A stretch of DNA of 54,911 nt, taken from contig CASFPB010000021.1 in NCBI GenBank assembly GCA_949296605.1, forward strand, positions 1 through 54,911, written 5' to 3'. This DNA is from an uncultured bacterium (lineage in GTDB: Bacteria; Bacillota_I; Bacilli_A; RF39; UBA660). Both the position numbers and the translations under genes were made by a program. This document shows positions 1 through 9,794 of this stretch, piece by piece. Below the pieces are notes generated by a model. That model worked only from the letters and a program-made list of their open reading frames with translations, was not told the DNA's origin and did no database searches. Every line of letters starts with the position of its first letter. Positions within the stretch are counted from its first letter, which is position 1.

Positions 1-486
1 ATAATTAAAGTTAATATTTTTAATTTTAGTAGAAATGGTTTGTCTAGAAACAGAATAATTAGGAATAGTATTAGCACCAGCCCAAGACATACCATTATCT
101 AGTGCATTATTAATTAAATTAACTTCACAAGATAAAGACATTTTAGCCCATTTATCAATTCCTAAACAATCTTCCAAATAACTATAATAAACATATTTGC
201 CATTTATTTTGTTTTTTGACTTATAATAGGTTTTATTAAAGGTTATTAGTCCAAGAGAAGTAATTAAAGTTCTTTCTCGTGTTTGTTGCACATAATACTT
301 TTCTTTCCTTTCTTTAGAATTTTTATATTCTAAATCTAAATATTCAAGTATGTTTCTTAAAATATCTAAATTAAGAGTATTAGTTGAATTAGAAATATTA
401 TGTTCCAATTCATGCAGGAACAAATTATTATTTAAAATGCTATTTAGGTGGTTAACAAAACTGTTAAATAATGATATGATATTCAT
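1..486 (-). pseudogene. ISLre2-family (UPF0236) transposase, N-terminal part, cut by window edge
   Basis: An open frame on the minus strand begins at an ATG at 486-484 and runs without a stop to the window edge (162 codons). The protein carries RERTLITSLGLITFNKTYY and then a YLEDCLGID stretch, matching the N-terminal region of UPF0236/ISLre2 transposases as I know the family. A GGAG-type ribosome site (plus-strand actcc at 499-503) precedes the ATG. The catalytic part would lie left of the window, so I cannot tell whether the copy is intact. I could not fix the terminal inverted repeat, which should lie between about 490 and 600. Confidence 0.75.
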
Positions 487-661
487 TGAGAAAACAACTC
501 CTTAAAACCTTTTAAGCTTAGAGCATTTGCAAAAGGTCTGTATATATTTTGTTTACAAATTAATTATATAACAGTTTTTAATTTTTGAGTGTTTTCTCTT
601 TTTTATTTAATAATTTACTTTCCCACATCTAGTTTACTACATCTCTATATTTTTTTTATTT

Positions 662-690
662 TACTAATTCTTTGAAAAATGATATAATAT
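662..690 (+). promoter_or_regulatory. Promoter of the rplI-dnaB operon
   Basis: A perfect TATAAT at 683-688 is preceded by TG one base upstream (TGATATAAT, extended -10). The -35 region is poor (TTTACT-like around 659-664). It sits 11 bases before the AAGGAGG ribosome site of rplI. The 487-660 interval otherwise shows no gene, only the presumed IS end and AT-rich sequence. Confidence 0.6.
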
Positions 691-713
691 TTTTGCTTAA
701 GGAGGCTTTTATA

Positions 714-1154
714 ATGAAAGTTATTTTACTTAAAGATGTTAAAGGAAAAGGAAAAAAAGATAGTGTGATTGATGTTAGTGATGGTTATGCTAATAACTAT
801 TTGATAAAAAATGGTTTGGCTGTTTTATATACAAAAAAAAGTAAAGAAATATTAGATAAAGAGATAGACAATAGAGAAAAAGAAGAACAAAAATTAATTG
901 ATGAATATAATGAAATTAAAAGCAAATTAAATGATAAAATAATTGAGTTTAAAGTTAAAACTGGTAAAGAAGATAAAGTTTTTGGAACTGTTTCTAGTAA
1001 ACAAATAAGTGATAAATTAAAAGAAATGGGTTATAAAATTGATAAAAAGAATATTAAAGTTGCTAATGCTATATGTTCACTTGGTATTACTAACGTAGAA
1101 ATAGAATTACATAAGAAAGTAAAATTTAATATTAGAGTTAATTTATTAAAATAG
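714..1154 (+). CDS. rplI: 50S ribosomal protein L9
   Basis: Large-subunit protein L9, which binds 23S rRNA. The protein is 146 aa, the usual length. It opens [16 protein letters not shown] and continues with [16 protein letters not shown], the classic L9 N-terminal domain. A lysine-rich linking helix follows, then a C-terminal domain with [18 protein letters not shown] start at ATG 714 because AAGGAGG lies at 699-705. The open frame extends upstream to 672, but those codons overlap the promoter. The stop is 8 bases before dnaB, so the two are surely cotranscribed; rplI next to dnaB is common in Firmicutes. Confidence 0.95.
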   Translation: MKVILLKDVKGKGKKDSVIDVSDGYANNYLIKNGLAVLYTKKSKEILDKEIDNREKEEQKLIDEYNEIKSKLNDKIIEFKVKTGKEDKVFGTVSSKQISDKLKEMGYKIDKKNIKVANAICSLGITNVEIELHKKVKFNIRVNLLK

Positions 1155-1162
1155 GAGGAGTT

Positions 1163-2503
1163 ATGGCAAGACGTATGCCTCAAAATCTTGAAGCAGAAAT
1201 GAGCGTGTTAGGTGTAGCTTTTATAAATAGCTATGACGTAAATAAGATAGTTGAAGAAATTACATCTGATATGTTTTTTGATGAAAGAAACAAATTTATT
1301 TTTAATGCTATTAAGAGTTTGCATGATTCCAAAATACCCATTGATATAACTACTATTAAAAATGAACTTGATAAAGAAAAAAAATTAAATATTGTTGGAT
1401 TAGATTATATTACTGAGGTAATTGATTCTGTCGTTACTAGTGCTAATTTAGATTTTTATATTAAAATTGTAAAAGATTATGCAGTAAGAAGAAATTTAAT
1501 TGATACTGCAACTGAAATAATTACAAACACTTATGAAGAAGAAGATATTACTAGTTTGCTTGATAATGCTGAAAAAAATATATTAAATGTTGTAAGGGCA
1601 AGGTCAGTTGGTGATTTTGTACCAATTCAAGAAATTTTAAGAAGAGCTCAGGCTAAATTAGAAGAATTAGCAAAAAATAAAAGGACAATAACTGGTTTAG
1701 AAACCGGTTTTCCTGATTTTGATAAAATAACTACCGGTTTACAAGGTGGAGAAATGATAATTTTAGCTGCTCGACCTGGAATGGGAAAAACTGCATTAGC
1801 TTTAAATATGGCTTCTTATGCAGCGACTAGAACAAAAAAAGCAGTTGCAATATTTAATTTGGAAATGTCTGCTGATATGTTAATAAATCGTATGATTGCA
1901 TCAATTGGTCAAATAGATTCTTATAAATTACAAACTGGGAATATGCAAGAAAAAGATTGGAAAAGATATAATGAAGCTATGAGTCAGCTTGCTGATACAA
2001 ATATTTATATAGAAGATAATGCTGGAGTTACTTGTCAAGAAATTAGAGCTAAATGTAGGAGACTTGCAAATAGTGAATCAGGTTTAGGTTTAGTAGTAAT
2101 AGATTATCTACAATTAGTTAGTAGTGGCAATAAAAGAATTGAATCTAGACAAGTAGAAGTATCTGAAATTTCACGTGCATTAAAAACTATGGCATTGGAA
2201 TTAAATGTCCCAGTTATAGCTTTATCTCAATTATCAAGAAGTGCGGAAAAAAGAGAAAGTAATCAACCAATGTTAGCAGATTTAAGGGAATCTGGTTCTT
2301 TGGAACAAGATGCTGATATGGTTTTGTTCATAAATCGTAAGGATTATTATGAAAAGGCAAAAGACTTTAATCAAAAAATTGTTCCTGCTGAATTAATTAT
2401 AGCTAAACATCGTAAAGGTGGGTTAGGAACTGTTATTTTATTATTTGAATTAAATATGTTAAGTTTTAAAAGTCAACTTAAAGTTAATGGAGTAGAAGAA
2501 TGA
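1163..2503 (+). CDS. dnaB: Replicative DNA helicase DnaB/DnaC
   Basis: Hexameric 5'-3' helicase that opens the replication fork. The protein is 446 aa, normal length. The N-terminal DnaB domain starts PQNLEAEMSVLG. The RecA-like domain has Walker A ARPGMGKTAL near residue 205, Walker B LVVIDYLQLV, and the ESGSLEQDAD and KHRKGGLGT motifs near the end. A GGAGG site precedes ATG 1163. The end overlaps the next gene by 4 bases (ATGA), indicating translational coupling to an envelope protease. No intein is seen. Confidence 0.97.
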   Translation: MARRMPQNLEAEMSVLGVAFINSYDVNKIVEEITSDMFFDERNKFIFNAIKSLHDSKIPIDITTIKNELDKEKKLNIVGLDYITEVIDSVVTSANLDFYIKIVKDYAVRRNLIDTATEIITNTYEEEDITSLLDNAEKNILNVVRARSVGDFVPIQEILRRAQAKLEELAKNKRTITGLETGFPDFDKITTGLQGGEMIILAARPGMGKTALALNMASYAATRTKKAVAIFNLEMSADMLINRMIASIGQIDSYKLQTGNMQEKDWKRYNEAMSQLADTNIYIEDNAGVTCQEIRAKCRRLANSESGLGLVVIDYLQLVSSGNKRIESRQVEVSEISRALKTMALELNVPVIALSQLSRSAEKRESNQPMLADLRESGSLEQDADMVLFINRKDYYEKAKDFNQKIVPAELIIAKHRKGGLGTVILLFELNMLSFKSQLKVNGVEE

Positions 2504-3987
2504 AACGAAAAGATATAATAGTTACAATTATTTTATCATGTATTGTTGCAGTTTTGTATTTTATTAATCAAAATAGTAATATTAAAGGTATTGTTGCTTC
2601 ATCTGCTTATCAAATTTATTTAAATGGAGAAGTTATTGGTTTAATAAAAGATGAACAAGAATTATATGATTTAATCAATTCTGAACAACAAGAAATAAAG
2701 AATGAATATGATGTTGATTATGTTTATCCTCCGAGTGTTTTTGATATAGTAAAGGTTAATACTTATAATACAAATTATTCTTCTGCAAAAGACATTTATA
2801 GCTTAATTGAACAAAGAGATGATTTTACTATAAAAGGATATACTATAACAATTAAATATAGTGATAATGAGTATCATGAATATGATGAAGTTCCTGATAA
2901 TTTTGAAATAAATGTTTTGGATAAATCAATTTTTGATGAAGCTATTAAAAAATACATCTTAGCATTTGTATCTGAAGAGGATTATAATGATTTTGTAAAT
3001 GATGATGTTGCAAATTTAACTGATATTGGTCAAGTTGTAACTGATATGTATTTCTTAGAAACTATAACTATTAAAGAAAGTTATATAAGTGTAAGTGATA
3101 AAATCTATACTGATGTTGATACATTATCTCAAGATTTATTGTTTGGTCCTGATGCTAAAATGGATACTTATACTGTTCAACTTGGAGATAGCATTAGCAG
3201 TATTAGTGAAGAATACAAACTGAATCCACAAGAATTTTTAATAGCTAATCCGGAATATCGTAGTGAAAATAGTATGTTACAGATTGGCGCTGTGGTAAAT
3301 GTTACATTAATTGATCCGATAGTTACTTTTATATATAATGTTTCCCAAATTGAAGAATCTACAATTAGTTTACCTAATAAAACAATAGTTGATAAAACTA
3401 AAGGATATGGATATAAGGAAATTATTCAACCTGGTGTATCTGGTATTATATTAACTCATGAAAATTATGAAGTTATAAATGGTGAAGAAAGTTCTCAAGT
3501 TGATTTTTCTTATACTGAAACTATTAGAGATGCTGTTGAGCAAATAACTGTTGTTGGTCCTTCATATTCTGGTGTATATATATATGGAAACTGGGGATGG
3601 CCAACTGCATATCCATATAAAATTACTAGTAATTATGCTTATAGATGGGGAAAAATGCATGATGGAATTGATATATCTGGGCCGGGAAGAGGGTCTCCTA
3701 TATATTCTATTGGAGATGGAACAGTTGTAGAAGCAGCTGTAGTTGGAACTCATTTAAGAAGTGATGGAACTTATGCAGTTATACAACATAATAATAATGT
3801 TTATAGTTTATATGCTCATATGGATTCATTATTAGTTAAGGTAGGTCAAAAAGTTAGTAAAGGAGATGTTATTGGAACAATGGGAGATACTGGTTTTGCT
3901 ACTGGTGTTCATTTGCATTTATCTGTATCTTATGGATGGCCTTATCATGGCAGTTATCGTTTTGTAAACCCATTGAGTATTTATTGA
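2500..3987 (+). CDS. Membrane-anchored LysM-G5-M23 peptidoglycan endopeptidase
   Basis: A 495 aa surface protein likely to cut peptidoglycan cross-links. It has an N-terminal membrane helix or signal anchor (residues 6-23). A long linker is followed by one LysM (about 223-272, VQLGDSISSI), a G5-like segment (about 277-353), and an M23/LytM domain from about 370. Visible zinc ligands are H387 and D391 in MHDGID and the HLH motif near residue 471. Both metal-binding motifs are intact, so it is probably active. It overlaps dnaB and the following MBL gene by 3-4 bases, so replication and wall genes share one transcript. Confidence 0.88.
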   Translation: MKRKDIIVTIILSCIVAVLYFINQNSNIKGIVASSAYQIYLNGEVIGLIKDEQELYDLINSEQQEIKNEYDVDYVYPPSVFDIVKVNTYNTNYSSAKDIYSLIEQRDDFTIKGYTITIKYSDNEYHEYDEVPDNFEINVLDKSIFDEAIKKYILAFVSEEDYNDFVNDDVANLTDIGQVVTDMYFLETITIKESYISVSDKIYTDVDTLSQDLLFGPDAKMDTYTVQLGDSISSISEEYKLNPQEFLIANPEYRSENSMLQIGAVVNVTLIDPIVTFIYNVSQIEESTISLPNKTIVDKTKGYGYKEIIQPGVSGIILTHENYEVINGEESSQVDFSYTETIRDAVEQITVVGPSYSGVYIYGNWGWPTAYPYKITSNYAYRWGKMHDGIDISGPGRGSPIYSIGDGTVVEAAVVGTHLRSDGTYAVIQHNNNVYSLYAHMDSLLVKVGQKVSKGDVIGTMGDTGFATGVHLHLSVSYGWPYHGSYRFVNPLSIY

Positions 3988-4751
3988 TGAAAGTATGTGT
4001 TTTATCTAGTGGATCTAAGGGAAATGTTACTTATTTGGAAGTTAATAACAAGAAATTTTTGTTAGATGCTGGTAGAAATTATAAATATATTAAGGATAAT
4101 TTAGCTGAAATTGGTGTTAATATTTGTGACATTGACTATATAATTATTAGTCATAATCATACAGATCATATTTCAGCTTTACAAAAATTAGTTTTAAATA
4201 CTAATGCAACTATAATTATTTCTCAAAAACAATTATATGAAATAAATGATATAAGTAATTATTCACACATTATAGTTTGTGAAGATGAAATAACAGTGGA
4301 TGGCATTAAAATTATATCTTTTAAGTCTAGTCATGATGCTGTAGATTCTAGAAATTTTGTAATTGAGTATAATAATTCTAAAATTGGATATGTAACTGAT
4401 ACAGGGTATGTTAATACTAAAAATTTTAAATATTTAAAAAATCTCGATGTTTATTTATTTGAAAGTAATCATGATATTGAATTATTACAACATGGGCCTT
4501 ATCCAAAATGGTTAAAATCTAGGGTTTTGAGTGATAATGGCCATTTATCAAATAATGCTGCTTCATTTTATTTAACTAAGTTAATTGGTGACAAAACAAA
4601 AAAAATAATACTAATTCATTTGAGTGAAACCAATAATTTGGAAGAGATTGCATTAGATACAATTAAGGATACTTTTTTAGAGTATAATATAAATTTTCAT
4701 AATATTGTGTGTGCTAGACAAAATGAAAAAACGGAAGTGGTAGAGTTTTGA
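3987..4751 (+). CDS. walJ: WalJ/YycJ-like metallo-beta-lactamase-fold hydrolase
   Basis: A 254 aa MBL-fold protein opening MKVCVLSSGSKGN. It has the metal motif SHNHTDH and later VTDTGY and FESNHD, as in WalJ (YycJ), a predicted exonuclease-type hydrolase linked to wall and replication control in Bacilli. I take ATG 3987, which overlaps the upstream TGA (TGATGA); the frame is open further upstream inside the M23 gene. It is coupled to rlmH downstream, the usual walJ-rlmH pairing, but the walRK two-component genes are not in this window. Confidence 0.85.
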   Translation: MKVCVLSSGSKGNVTYLEVNNKKFLLDAGRNYKYIKDNLAEIGVNICDIDYIIISHNHTDHISALQKLVLNTNATIIISQKQLYEINDISNYSHIIVCEDEITVDGIKIISFKSSHDAVDSRNFVIEYNNSKIGYVTDTGYVNTKNFKYLKNLDVYLFESNHDIELLQHGPYPKWLKSRVLSDNGHLSNNAASFYLTKLIGDKTKKIILIHLSETNNLEEIALDTIKDTFLEYNINFHNIVCARQNEKTEVVEF

Positions 4752-5185
4752 TAAAAATAGTGTGTGTTGGTAAAATAAAGGAAAAGTATTTAAATGAATT
4801 AATAAATGATTATTTGATGCGTTTAAGAAAATATACAAAAGTGGAAATAGTAGAATTAAAAGATAGTCCTATTCATAAAGAAGAAATTGATAGTATATTA
4901 AAAGTTATCAATAAAAATGATTTTAATATAGCGTTGGATTTAAAAGGAGAAATGCTTGATAGTATTGAATTTGCGTCTTTAATTGATAAAACCTTAATAC
5001 ATAATAGTAATATAACATTTATTATTGGTCCTTCATTAGGTTTAAATAATGATATTATTAAAGAGTGTAATTATGTGTTAAGTTTTTCTAATCTAACTTT
5101 TCCACATGGTTTATTTAGAGGTATTTTATTGGAGCAACTTTATAGGTGTTTTAAAATATTAAATAATGAATCATATCATAAGTAG
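4748..5185 (+). CDS. rlmH: 23S rRNA pseudouridine-1915 N3-methyltransferase RlmH
   Basis: SPOUT-family methyltransferase for helix 69 of 23S rRNA, using S-adenosylmethionine. It is 145 aa, slightly shorter than usual (about 159). It has IKIVCVGKIKEKY at the start, IIGPSLGLN in the knotted cofactor region, LTFPHGLFRGILLEQLYR, and the family-typical NNESYHK ending. It starts with TTG 4748, overlapping the walJ stop by 4 bases. Confidence 0.93.
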   Translation: MIKIVCVGKIKEKYLNELINDYLMRLRKYTKVEIVELKDSPIHKEEIDSILKVINKNDFNIALDLKGEMLDSIEFASLIDKTLIHNSNITFIIGPSLGLNNDIIKECNYVLSFSNLTFPHGLFRGILLEQLYRCFKILNNESYHK

Positions 5186-5193
5186 GTGTTTAT

Positions 5194-6000
5194 ATGGATT
5201 TAGATGAACTAAAAAAATGTAATTTAGCAATAACTCACAATGGACTATTTCATGCAGATGATGTTTTTTCAGCTGCATTTTTAAAATTGATTAATCCGAA
5301 TATTACAATCATTCGAACTAATGATTGTAATGAATATGAAGGGTTAAAATTTGATATTGGTATGGGAGAGTTTGATCACCATATGATAAATAATGAAATT
5401 AGAGACAATGGAATTCCTTATGCTTCTTTTGGTAAATTGTGGAGAAAGTTTGCTCCTTTAGTTTATGGTAATTATGTTTTTGAAAAAATTGATATGCTTT
5501 TAGTTCAAAATATTGATTATAGTGATAATACTGGGAGTAATGATACTTTATGTTATGCTATTTCTTCTTTTAATGATTTTACTGGTGATGGAAATGGAGA
5601 TTTAGAATTTATTAAAGCTGTTGAATTTGCTTCTATTTTGTTATCAAATATGATAAAAAATGCAGTTAATAATTATAATGATGAAAAACAGGTAATGGAT
5701 ATTTATAATCATTCGAAAGATAAACATATTTTAGTATTGGATAAATATTTACATTTTAAAGATTCTTTACCAAATACGGAGGTAACATATGTTATTTATC
5801 CTTCAAAAAGAGGTGGATATCTTGCTCAAGCTGTTACAATTAGTTCTGATACCACTAAATTAAAAAAGCCTTTTCCTAAAAAATGGTTAAATAAATTGCC
5901 TAAAAATTTGACTTTTTGTCATCAAACAAGATTTTTAATTGGAGCTAATAATTTAGAAGATATAATTAACGCATGTAAATTAGCGATTATGGAGGAATAA
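5194..6000 (+). CDS. MYG1 family (UPF0160) metal-dependent hydrolase
   Basis: A 268 aa protein with THNGLFHADDVFSAAFLK near the start and MGEFDHHM further on, the two metal-binding signatures of the MYG1/UPF0160 family. That family is related to DHH phosphoesterases, and the eukaryotic member is an RNA exonuclease. The C-terminal CHQTRFLIGA segment is also family-like. An aggtg site precedes ATG 5194, and the gene lies between rlmH and ung with gaps of 8 and 2 bases. The bacterial substrate is not known to me. Confidence 0.85.
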   Translation: MDLDELKKCNLAITHNGLFHADDVFSAAFLKLINPNITIIRTNDCNEYEGLKFDIGMGEFDHHMINNEIRDNGIPYASFGKLWRKFAPLVYGNYVFEKIDMLLVQNIDYSDNTGSNDTLCYAISSFNDFTGDGNGDLEFIKAVEFASILLSNMIKNAVNNYNDEKQVMDIYNHSKDKHILVLDKYLHFKDSLPNTEVTYVIYPSKRGGYLAQAVTISSDTTKLKKPFPKKWLNKLPKNLTFCHQTRFLIGANNLEDIINACKLAIMEE

Positions 6001-6002
6001 TA

Positions 6003-6662
6003 ATGATTGGAAATGATTGGGACGAAGTTTTAAAAGTAATTTGGAATAGTGATGGCTTTAATAAATTTTATAATATGATTATGAAGGAATATGATAAAAA
6101 GACTATTTATCCACCGAAGGAATATTTATTTAATGCTTTGAAATTAACAAGCTTTAAAGATACTAAGGTAGTTATAGTAGGGCAAGATCCATATCATGGA
6201 GAACATCAAGCTCATGGTTTGTCTTTTTCTGTTCAAAAGGGTGTAAAATTGCCACCATCATTACAAAATATTTTTAAAGAGTTGGAAAGTGATTTAGGAA
6301 TAAAACCATCATTAGATGGAGATTTAACTAATTGGGCTAAACAAGGCGTATTATTATTAAATGCTGTTTTAACTGTTGAAAAAGATAAGGCAGCGAGTCA
6401 TAGAAATTTAGGTTGGGAGCTTTTTACTGATTATATTATTAAAACTTTAAATAAAAAAGATGAACCTATTGTGTTCATTCTTTGGGGTAATTTTGCAAAA
6501 GAAAAAGCTAAATTAATAAATAATCCTAAACATTATGTTATTATGAGCCCACATCCATCTCCATTTTCAGCTTATAATGGTTTTTTTGGAAGTAAGCCAT
6601 TTTCTAAAACTAATGAATTTTTGTTAAAAAACAATTTAAAACCTATAGATTGGAAATTATAA
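6003..6662 (+). CDS. ung: Uracil-DNA glycosylase, family 1
   Basis: Removes uracil from DNA in base excision repair. The 219 aa protein shows the water-activating motif GQDPYHGEHQAHGLSFSV, the PPSLQNIFKEL stretch, and the minor-groove loop MSPHPSPFSA. A GGAGG site is present. The end overlaps the convergent LemA-like gene by 6 bases. A second, unrelated glycosylase of the deoxyinosine class is at 53247-53726. Confidence 0.96.
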   Translation: MIGNDWDEVLKVIWNSDGFNKFYNMIMKEYDKKTIYPPKEYLFNALKLTSFKDTKVVIVGQDPYHGEHQAHGLSFSVQKGVKLPPSLQNIFKELESDLGIKPSLDGDLTNWAKQGVLLLNAVLTVEKDKAASHRNLGWELFTDYIIKTLNKKDEPIVFILWGNFAKEKAKLINNPKHYVIMSPHPSPFSAYNGFFGSKPFSKTNEFLLKNNLKPIDWKL

Positions 6663-7196
6663 TTTAAAGTCATCAATGACAGCATCTTGCATGTTCTTGC
6701 CATCAAAAAATGGCTTTATTTTATATCTGTGAATTTTTGCTACCATGTTTGATGGGAATTTGCGTATTATTTTATTTAATTCTGTTGTGTTTTTGTTATA
6801 GTAATTTTTACATGAGGTTAATATTTCATTTATTTGTTCTATTTCTTTTAAGTCATTATTAAATTCTTTATTTTCTAATTCTTCATGATCGCTTTTAACT
6901 TCTAATATTATATTCATTGCTTCGGTTAATTTACGATCAAGTTCATAATTGCTTATCCTTTTATCTTTTAATTCTAAATAGTCCTTTAAATAGTCTTTTT
7001 TGGTGACAACTTTTTTTATTGCAATATTTAATTTGGCAATTATGTCATATTTTTTACGTAAATTTTCATCAATTATTCCTTCTGCTTTTTCAATTTTAAT
7101 TTTATAGTTTATTATATTATTGTAAGTTATCACATAAAGTAAACTAATTATACCAATAATAATTATAGTTAATAATATTATGTTTGTAGTGCTCAT
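6657..7196 (-). CDS. LemA-like membrane protein
   Basis: A 179 aa protein with one N-terminal membrane helix (about 5-26) followed by a largely helical domain. The sequence NYYNKNTTELNKIIRKFPSN followed by FFD near the end matches the C-terminal signature of LemA-family proteins. LemA proteins are single-pass with an extracytoplasmic helical bundle; their molecular role is unclear. It is convergent with ung and divergent from the FemX pair, so it appears to be a single-gene unit. Confidence 0.65.
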   Translation of the reverse strand: MSTTNIILLTIIIIGIISLLYVITYNNIINYKIKIEKAEGIIDENLRKKYDIIAKLNIAIKKVVTKKDYLKDYLELKDKRISNYELDRKLTEAMNIILEVKSDHEELENKEFNNDLKEIEQINEILTSCKNYYNKNTTELNKIIRKFPSNMVAKIHRYKIKPFFDGKNMQDAVIDDFKL

Positions 7197-7308
7197 TTAT
7201 TTTCACCATTTTTATTATATCAAAAATTTTATTAATTGAAAATGGTTTGCATTGCCATAACTTGTTAAAAAAAGTTAATTATGTTATTATCTTACTAAGG
7301 TGGTATCT

Positions 7309-8532
7309 ATGAAATTTATAGAAAATGTTAAAAAAGAAGAATATCAAAATTTTACAGTTAATCATAAAAAAAGTCATTTTTTACAAACTTATGAATGGGG
7401 ATGTTTTTGTAAAAAAATAAAAAAGCAAATTCCAATATATTTAGGTGTAGTGGATGATGATGATAAATTAATTGCAACTGCCTTAATTTTGTTAAAAAAA
7501 ACTCCATTTGGATTTAGTTATGGGTATTCTCCAAGAGGATTTATATTAGATTATACAGATAAAGAATTAATTAGATTTTTTACTGAATCTATTAAAACAT
7601 ATATGAAAAAAAATAAAATTATATATATAAAATTTGATCCAGATATTCCTTATCATGATATTGATGAATTTGCTAATCCTGTAAAGGACGGTAATAATAA
7701 TTATGATTTATACAATTATATGTTAGATTTAGGTTATAAACATACCGGTTTTTATAAATTATATGAAGGGAATCAACCGAGATATACTTTTAGAATTGAT
7801 TTAAAAAAAAGTTGGGAAGAAATTGAATCGAAAATGTCAAAGTCATTTTTAAAGTCTGTTAAAAGAAGTTTAGTTTATGATTTTGAAATAGATAATGAAA
7901 AAAGCATAGATGAGTTTTACCGTTTAGTCCAATTTAATAGTTCTAAGGATAATTTTGATGCTCATAATTTAAATTATTATAAGGTTTTTACTGAAGAATT
8001 AGAAAAGGAAAATTTAGTTAAGTTTTTTAATATATCTATAAGGCCCAAAAATTTGATTATTAAATTTACAAAAGAAGTAGAAGATTTAAAAGAAGATTTA
8101 GAAAAAAATAAAAAAAGAGCTGCTGATATTAATAATCAAATTAATAAATTACAAAAAGATATTAGTATTTTAGAAAAATTAAGTGGTGATAAAGTTGTTA
8201 TTTGTTCTTTGATTTGTACTTATACTAAAAATAGAGCTTGGAGTATGTTTATAGGTAGTGATGATGTTGCAAATTTAACTTTTGCGGTTGCTAGATGTTA
8301 TTATGAAGCAATAAAAGATGCATATAATAATAAATATGATTTTTTTGATTTATTTGGAACACCTGGTGATCCAAATACAAAATATAAAAATTTAGCAAAG
8401 CTACATGATTTTAAAAGAAAATTTGGAGATAAGTATATTGAATTTATTGGGGAATTTGATTTAGTTAATAATAATTTATTATATAAATTACTTCCTATAA
8501 TGTTAAAAGTTTATAGAAAGTTAAGAAGGTAG
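7309..8532 (+). CDS. FemAB/FemX-family peptidoglycan bridge aminoacyltransferase (first of two)
   Basis: A 407 aa member of the Fem family, which uses aminoacyl-tRNA to add amino acids to the lipid II stem peptide. Seen: LQTYEWGCFCK and GYSPRGFILDY in the first GNAT-like half, a predicted coiled-coil arm around residues 255-290, then WSMFIGSDD and FDLFGTPGDPN in the second half. I start at ATG 7309 after AAGGTGG. The next gene, 3 bases downstream, is a paralogue, as in femA-femB or murM-murN pairs. Confidence 0.88.
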   Translation: MKFIENVKKEEYQNFTVNHKKSHFLQTYEWGCFCKKIKKQIPIYLGVVDDDDKLIATALILLKKTPFGFSYGYSPRGFILDYTDKELIRFFTESIKTYMKKNKIIYIKFDPDIPYHDIDEFANPVKDGNNNYDLYNYMLDLGYKHTGFYKLYEGNQPRYTFRIDLKKSWEEIESKMSKSFLKSVKRSLVYDFEIDNEKSIDEFYRLVQFNSSKDNFDAHNLNYYKVFTEELEKENLVKFFNISIRPKNLIIKFTKEVEDLKEDLEKNKKRAADINNQINKLQKDISILEKLSGDKVVICSLICTYTKNRAWSMFIGSDDVANLTFAVARCYYEAIKDAYNNKYDFFDLFGTPGDPNTKYKNLAKLHDFKRKFGDKYIEFIGEFDLVNNNLLYKLLPIMLKVYRKLRR

Positions 8533-8534
8533 TT

Positions 8535-9794
8535 ATGAAATTACAAGTTATTAGTAAAGATGAATTTAAAAACTTTGCTTTATCTAATCCTTATATATCA
8601 ATTTATCAATTACCTGAATGGGGTGAGTTAAAGAAAATTACTAATTGGCAATATCATTTACTAGGCTTATATGATAATAATAATTTAGTAGGAGTTACTA
8701 TGTTATTGGAAAAATTAATGCCTTTTAAAAAAAGTTTGTTTTATTCTCCGCGAGGTTATTTGTGTGATGTAAATAATTTTAATTTATTAAAAGAATTTCA
8801 TGATAATATTATAGATTATATTAAAAAACACAATGGCTTTTTGTTTAAAGTAGATCCAAATGTAATTTACAATATTAGAGATAAAGAAGGAAATTTAATT
8901 AAAAATGTTGGAGAAAAAATTTATAATAATTTTATAAAATTAAATTATAAACATTTAGGGTGGTCAAAAAATTTTGAGACTTTACAGCCAAGGTTTTTGT
9001 GTAGATTTAAATTAAGTGAAGATTATGAAAGAACTTTAAATACATTTAGTAAAAATACTAGAAAAAATATAATTAAAACTATGAGTAATGGTGTTAGTAT
9101 TAGAACTATAAATTGTGATGAAATTGATTTGTTTACCGATTTATTAAAAAAATCTGGTTCTAAGAATAATTTTATTGTAAGACCTAGTTATTATTATAAA
9201 AAAATGTATGAACTAATGCATGATTATATGAAACTATATATAGTTTATATTGATACTAATAATTATTTTAATTTAATAAAAAATGAAATTAACTCAATTA
9301 ATTTAGAGATAGAAAATTTTTATGAACAAATTAAAAAAATTAATATTGGGAGTAAAGTTAAAAAAAGAGAAGATGAATTAAATAATAAATTAAGTTTATT
9401 AAATGATGAATTAAAGTATGCAAAAAAATTAAAAAATGAGCAAGCTACAATTAATATCGGAGCCTTAATGTCAATATTTATTGGTAATGAAGGCATTACT
9501 TTTATGAGTGGAATAGATCCCTCATATAAAGATTTTAATCCTAAATATGCTTTTTATAATGCTCATATAATCGATTCTTTAAAATTAAAAAAAGAATATG
9601 TTAATTTTTATGGAATATCAGGTAATATTGATAAAAATAATCCTTATTACCATATATATGAAATTAAAAAGGGTTTTAATCCTGAAATTATTGAATTAAT
9701 TGGGGAATTTGATTATGTTGTTAATCCTTTTTATTATTATATTTATAAGTTAAGTTTGAAATTTTATAAAATTATAAAAAAAATAAGAAACTAG
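8535..9794 (+). CDS. FemAB/FemX-family peptidoglycan bridge aminoacyltransferase (second of two)
   Basis: A 419 aa paralogue of the preceding gene, with LPEWGELKK, FYSPRGYLCDV, SKNTRKNIIKT, a lysine-rich coiled-coil arm (about 245-305) and FMSGIDPSYKDFNPKYAFY. The two ligases are clearly diverged, suggesting successive steps of bridge synthesis rather than redundancy. It ends 4 bases inside the convergent flippase gene. Which amino acid is added cannot be read from sequence. Confidence 0.88.
   Translation: MKLQVISKDEFKNFALSNPYISIYQLPEWGELKKITNWQYHLLGLYDNNNLVGVTMLLEKLMPFKKSLFYSPRGYLCDVNNFNLLKEFHDNIIDYIKKHNGFLFKVDPNVIYNIRDKEGNLIKNVGEKIYNNFIKLNYKHLGWSKNFETLQPRFLCRFKLSEDYERTLNTFSKNTRKNIIKTMSNGVSIRTINCDEIDLFTDLLKKSGSKNNFIVRPSYYYKKMYELMHDYMKLYIVYIDTNNYFNLIKNEINSINLEIENFYEQIKKINIGSKVKKREDELNNKLSLLNDELKYAKKLKNEQATINIGALMSIFIGNEGITFMSGIDPSYKDFNPKYAFYNAHIIDSLKLKKEYVNFYGISGNIDKNNPYYHIYEIKKGFNPEIIELIGEFDYVVNPFYYYIYKLSLKFYKIIKKIRN

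Noticed and set aside
3562-3753. Minus-strand open frame inside the M23 gene, and other antisense frames in coding regions
   Set aside because: They lie wholly within well-supported genes, have no ribosome sites and show low-complexity translations.
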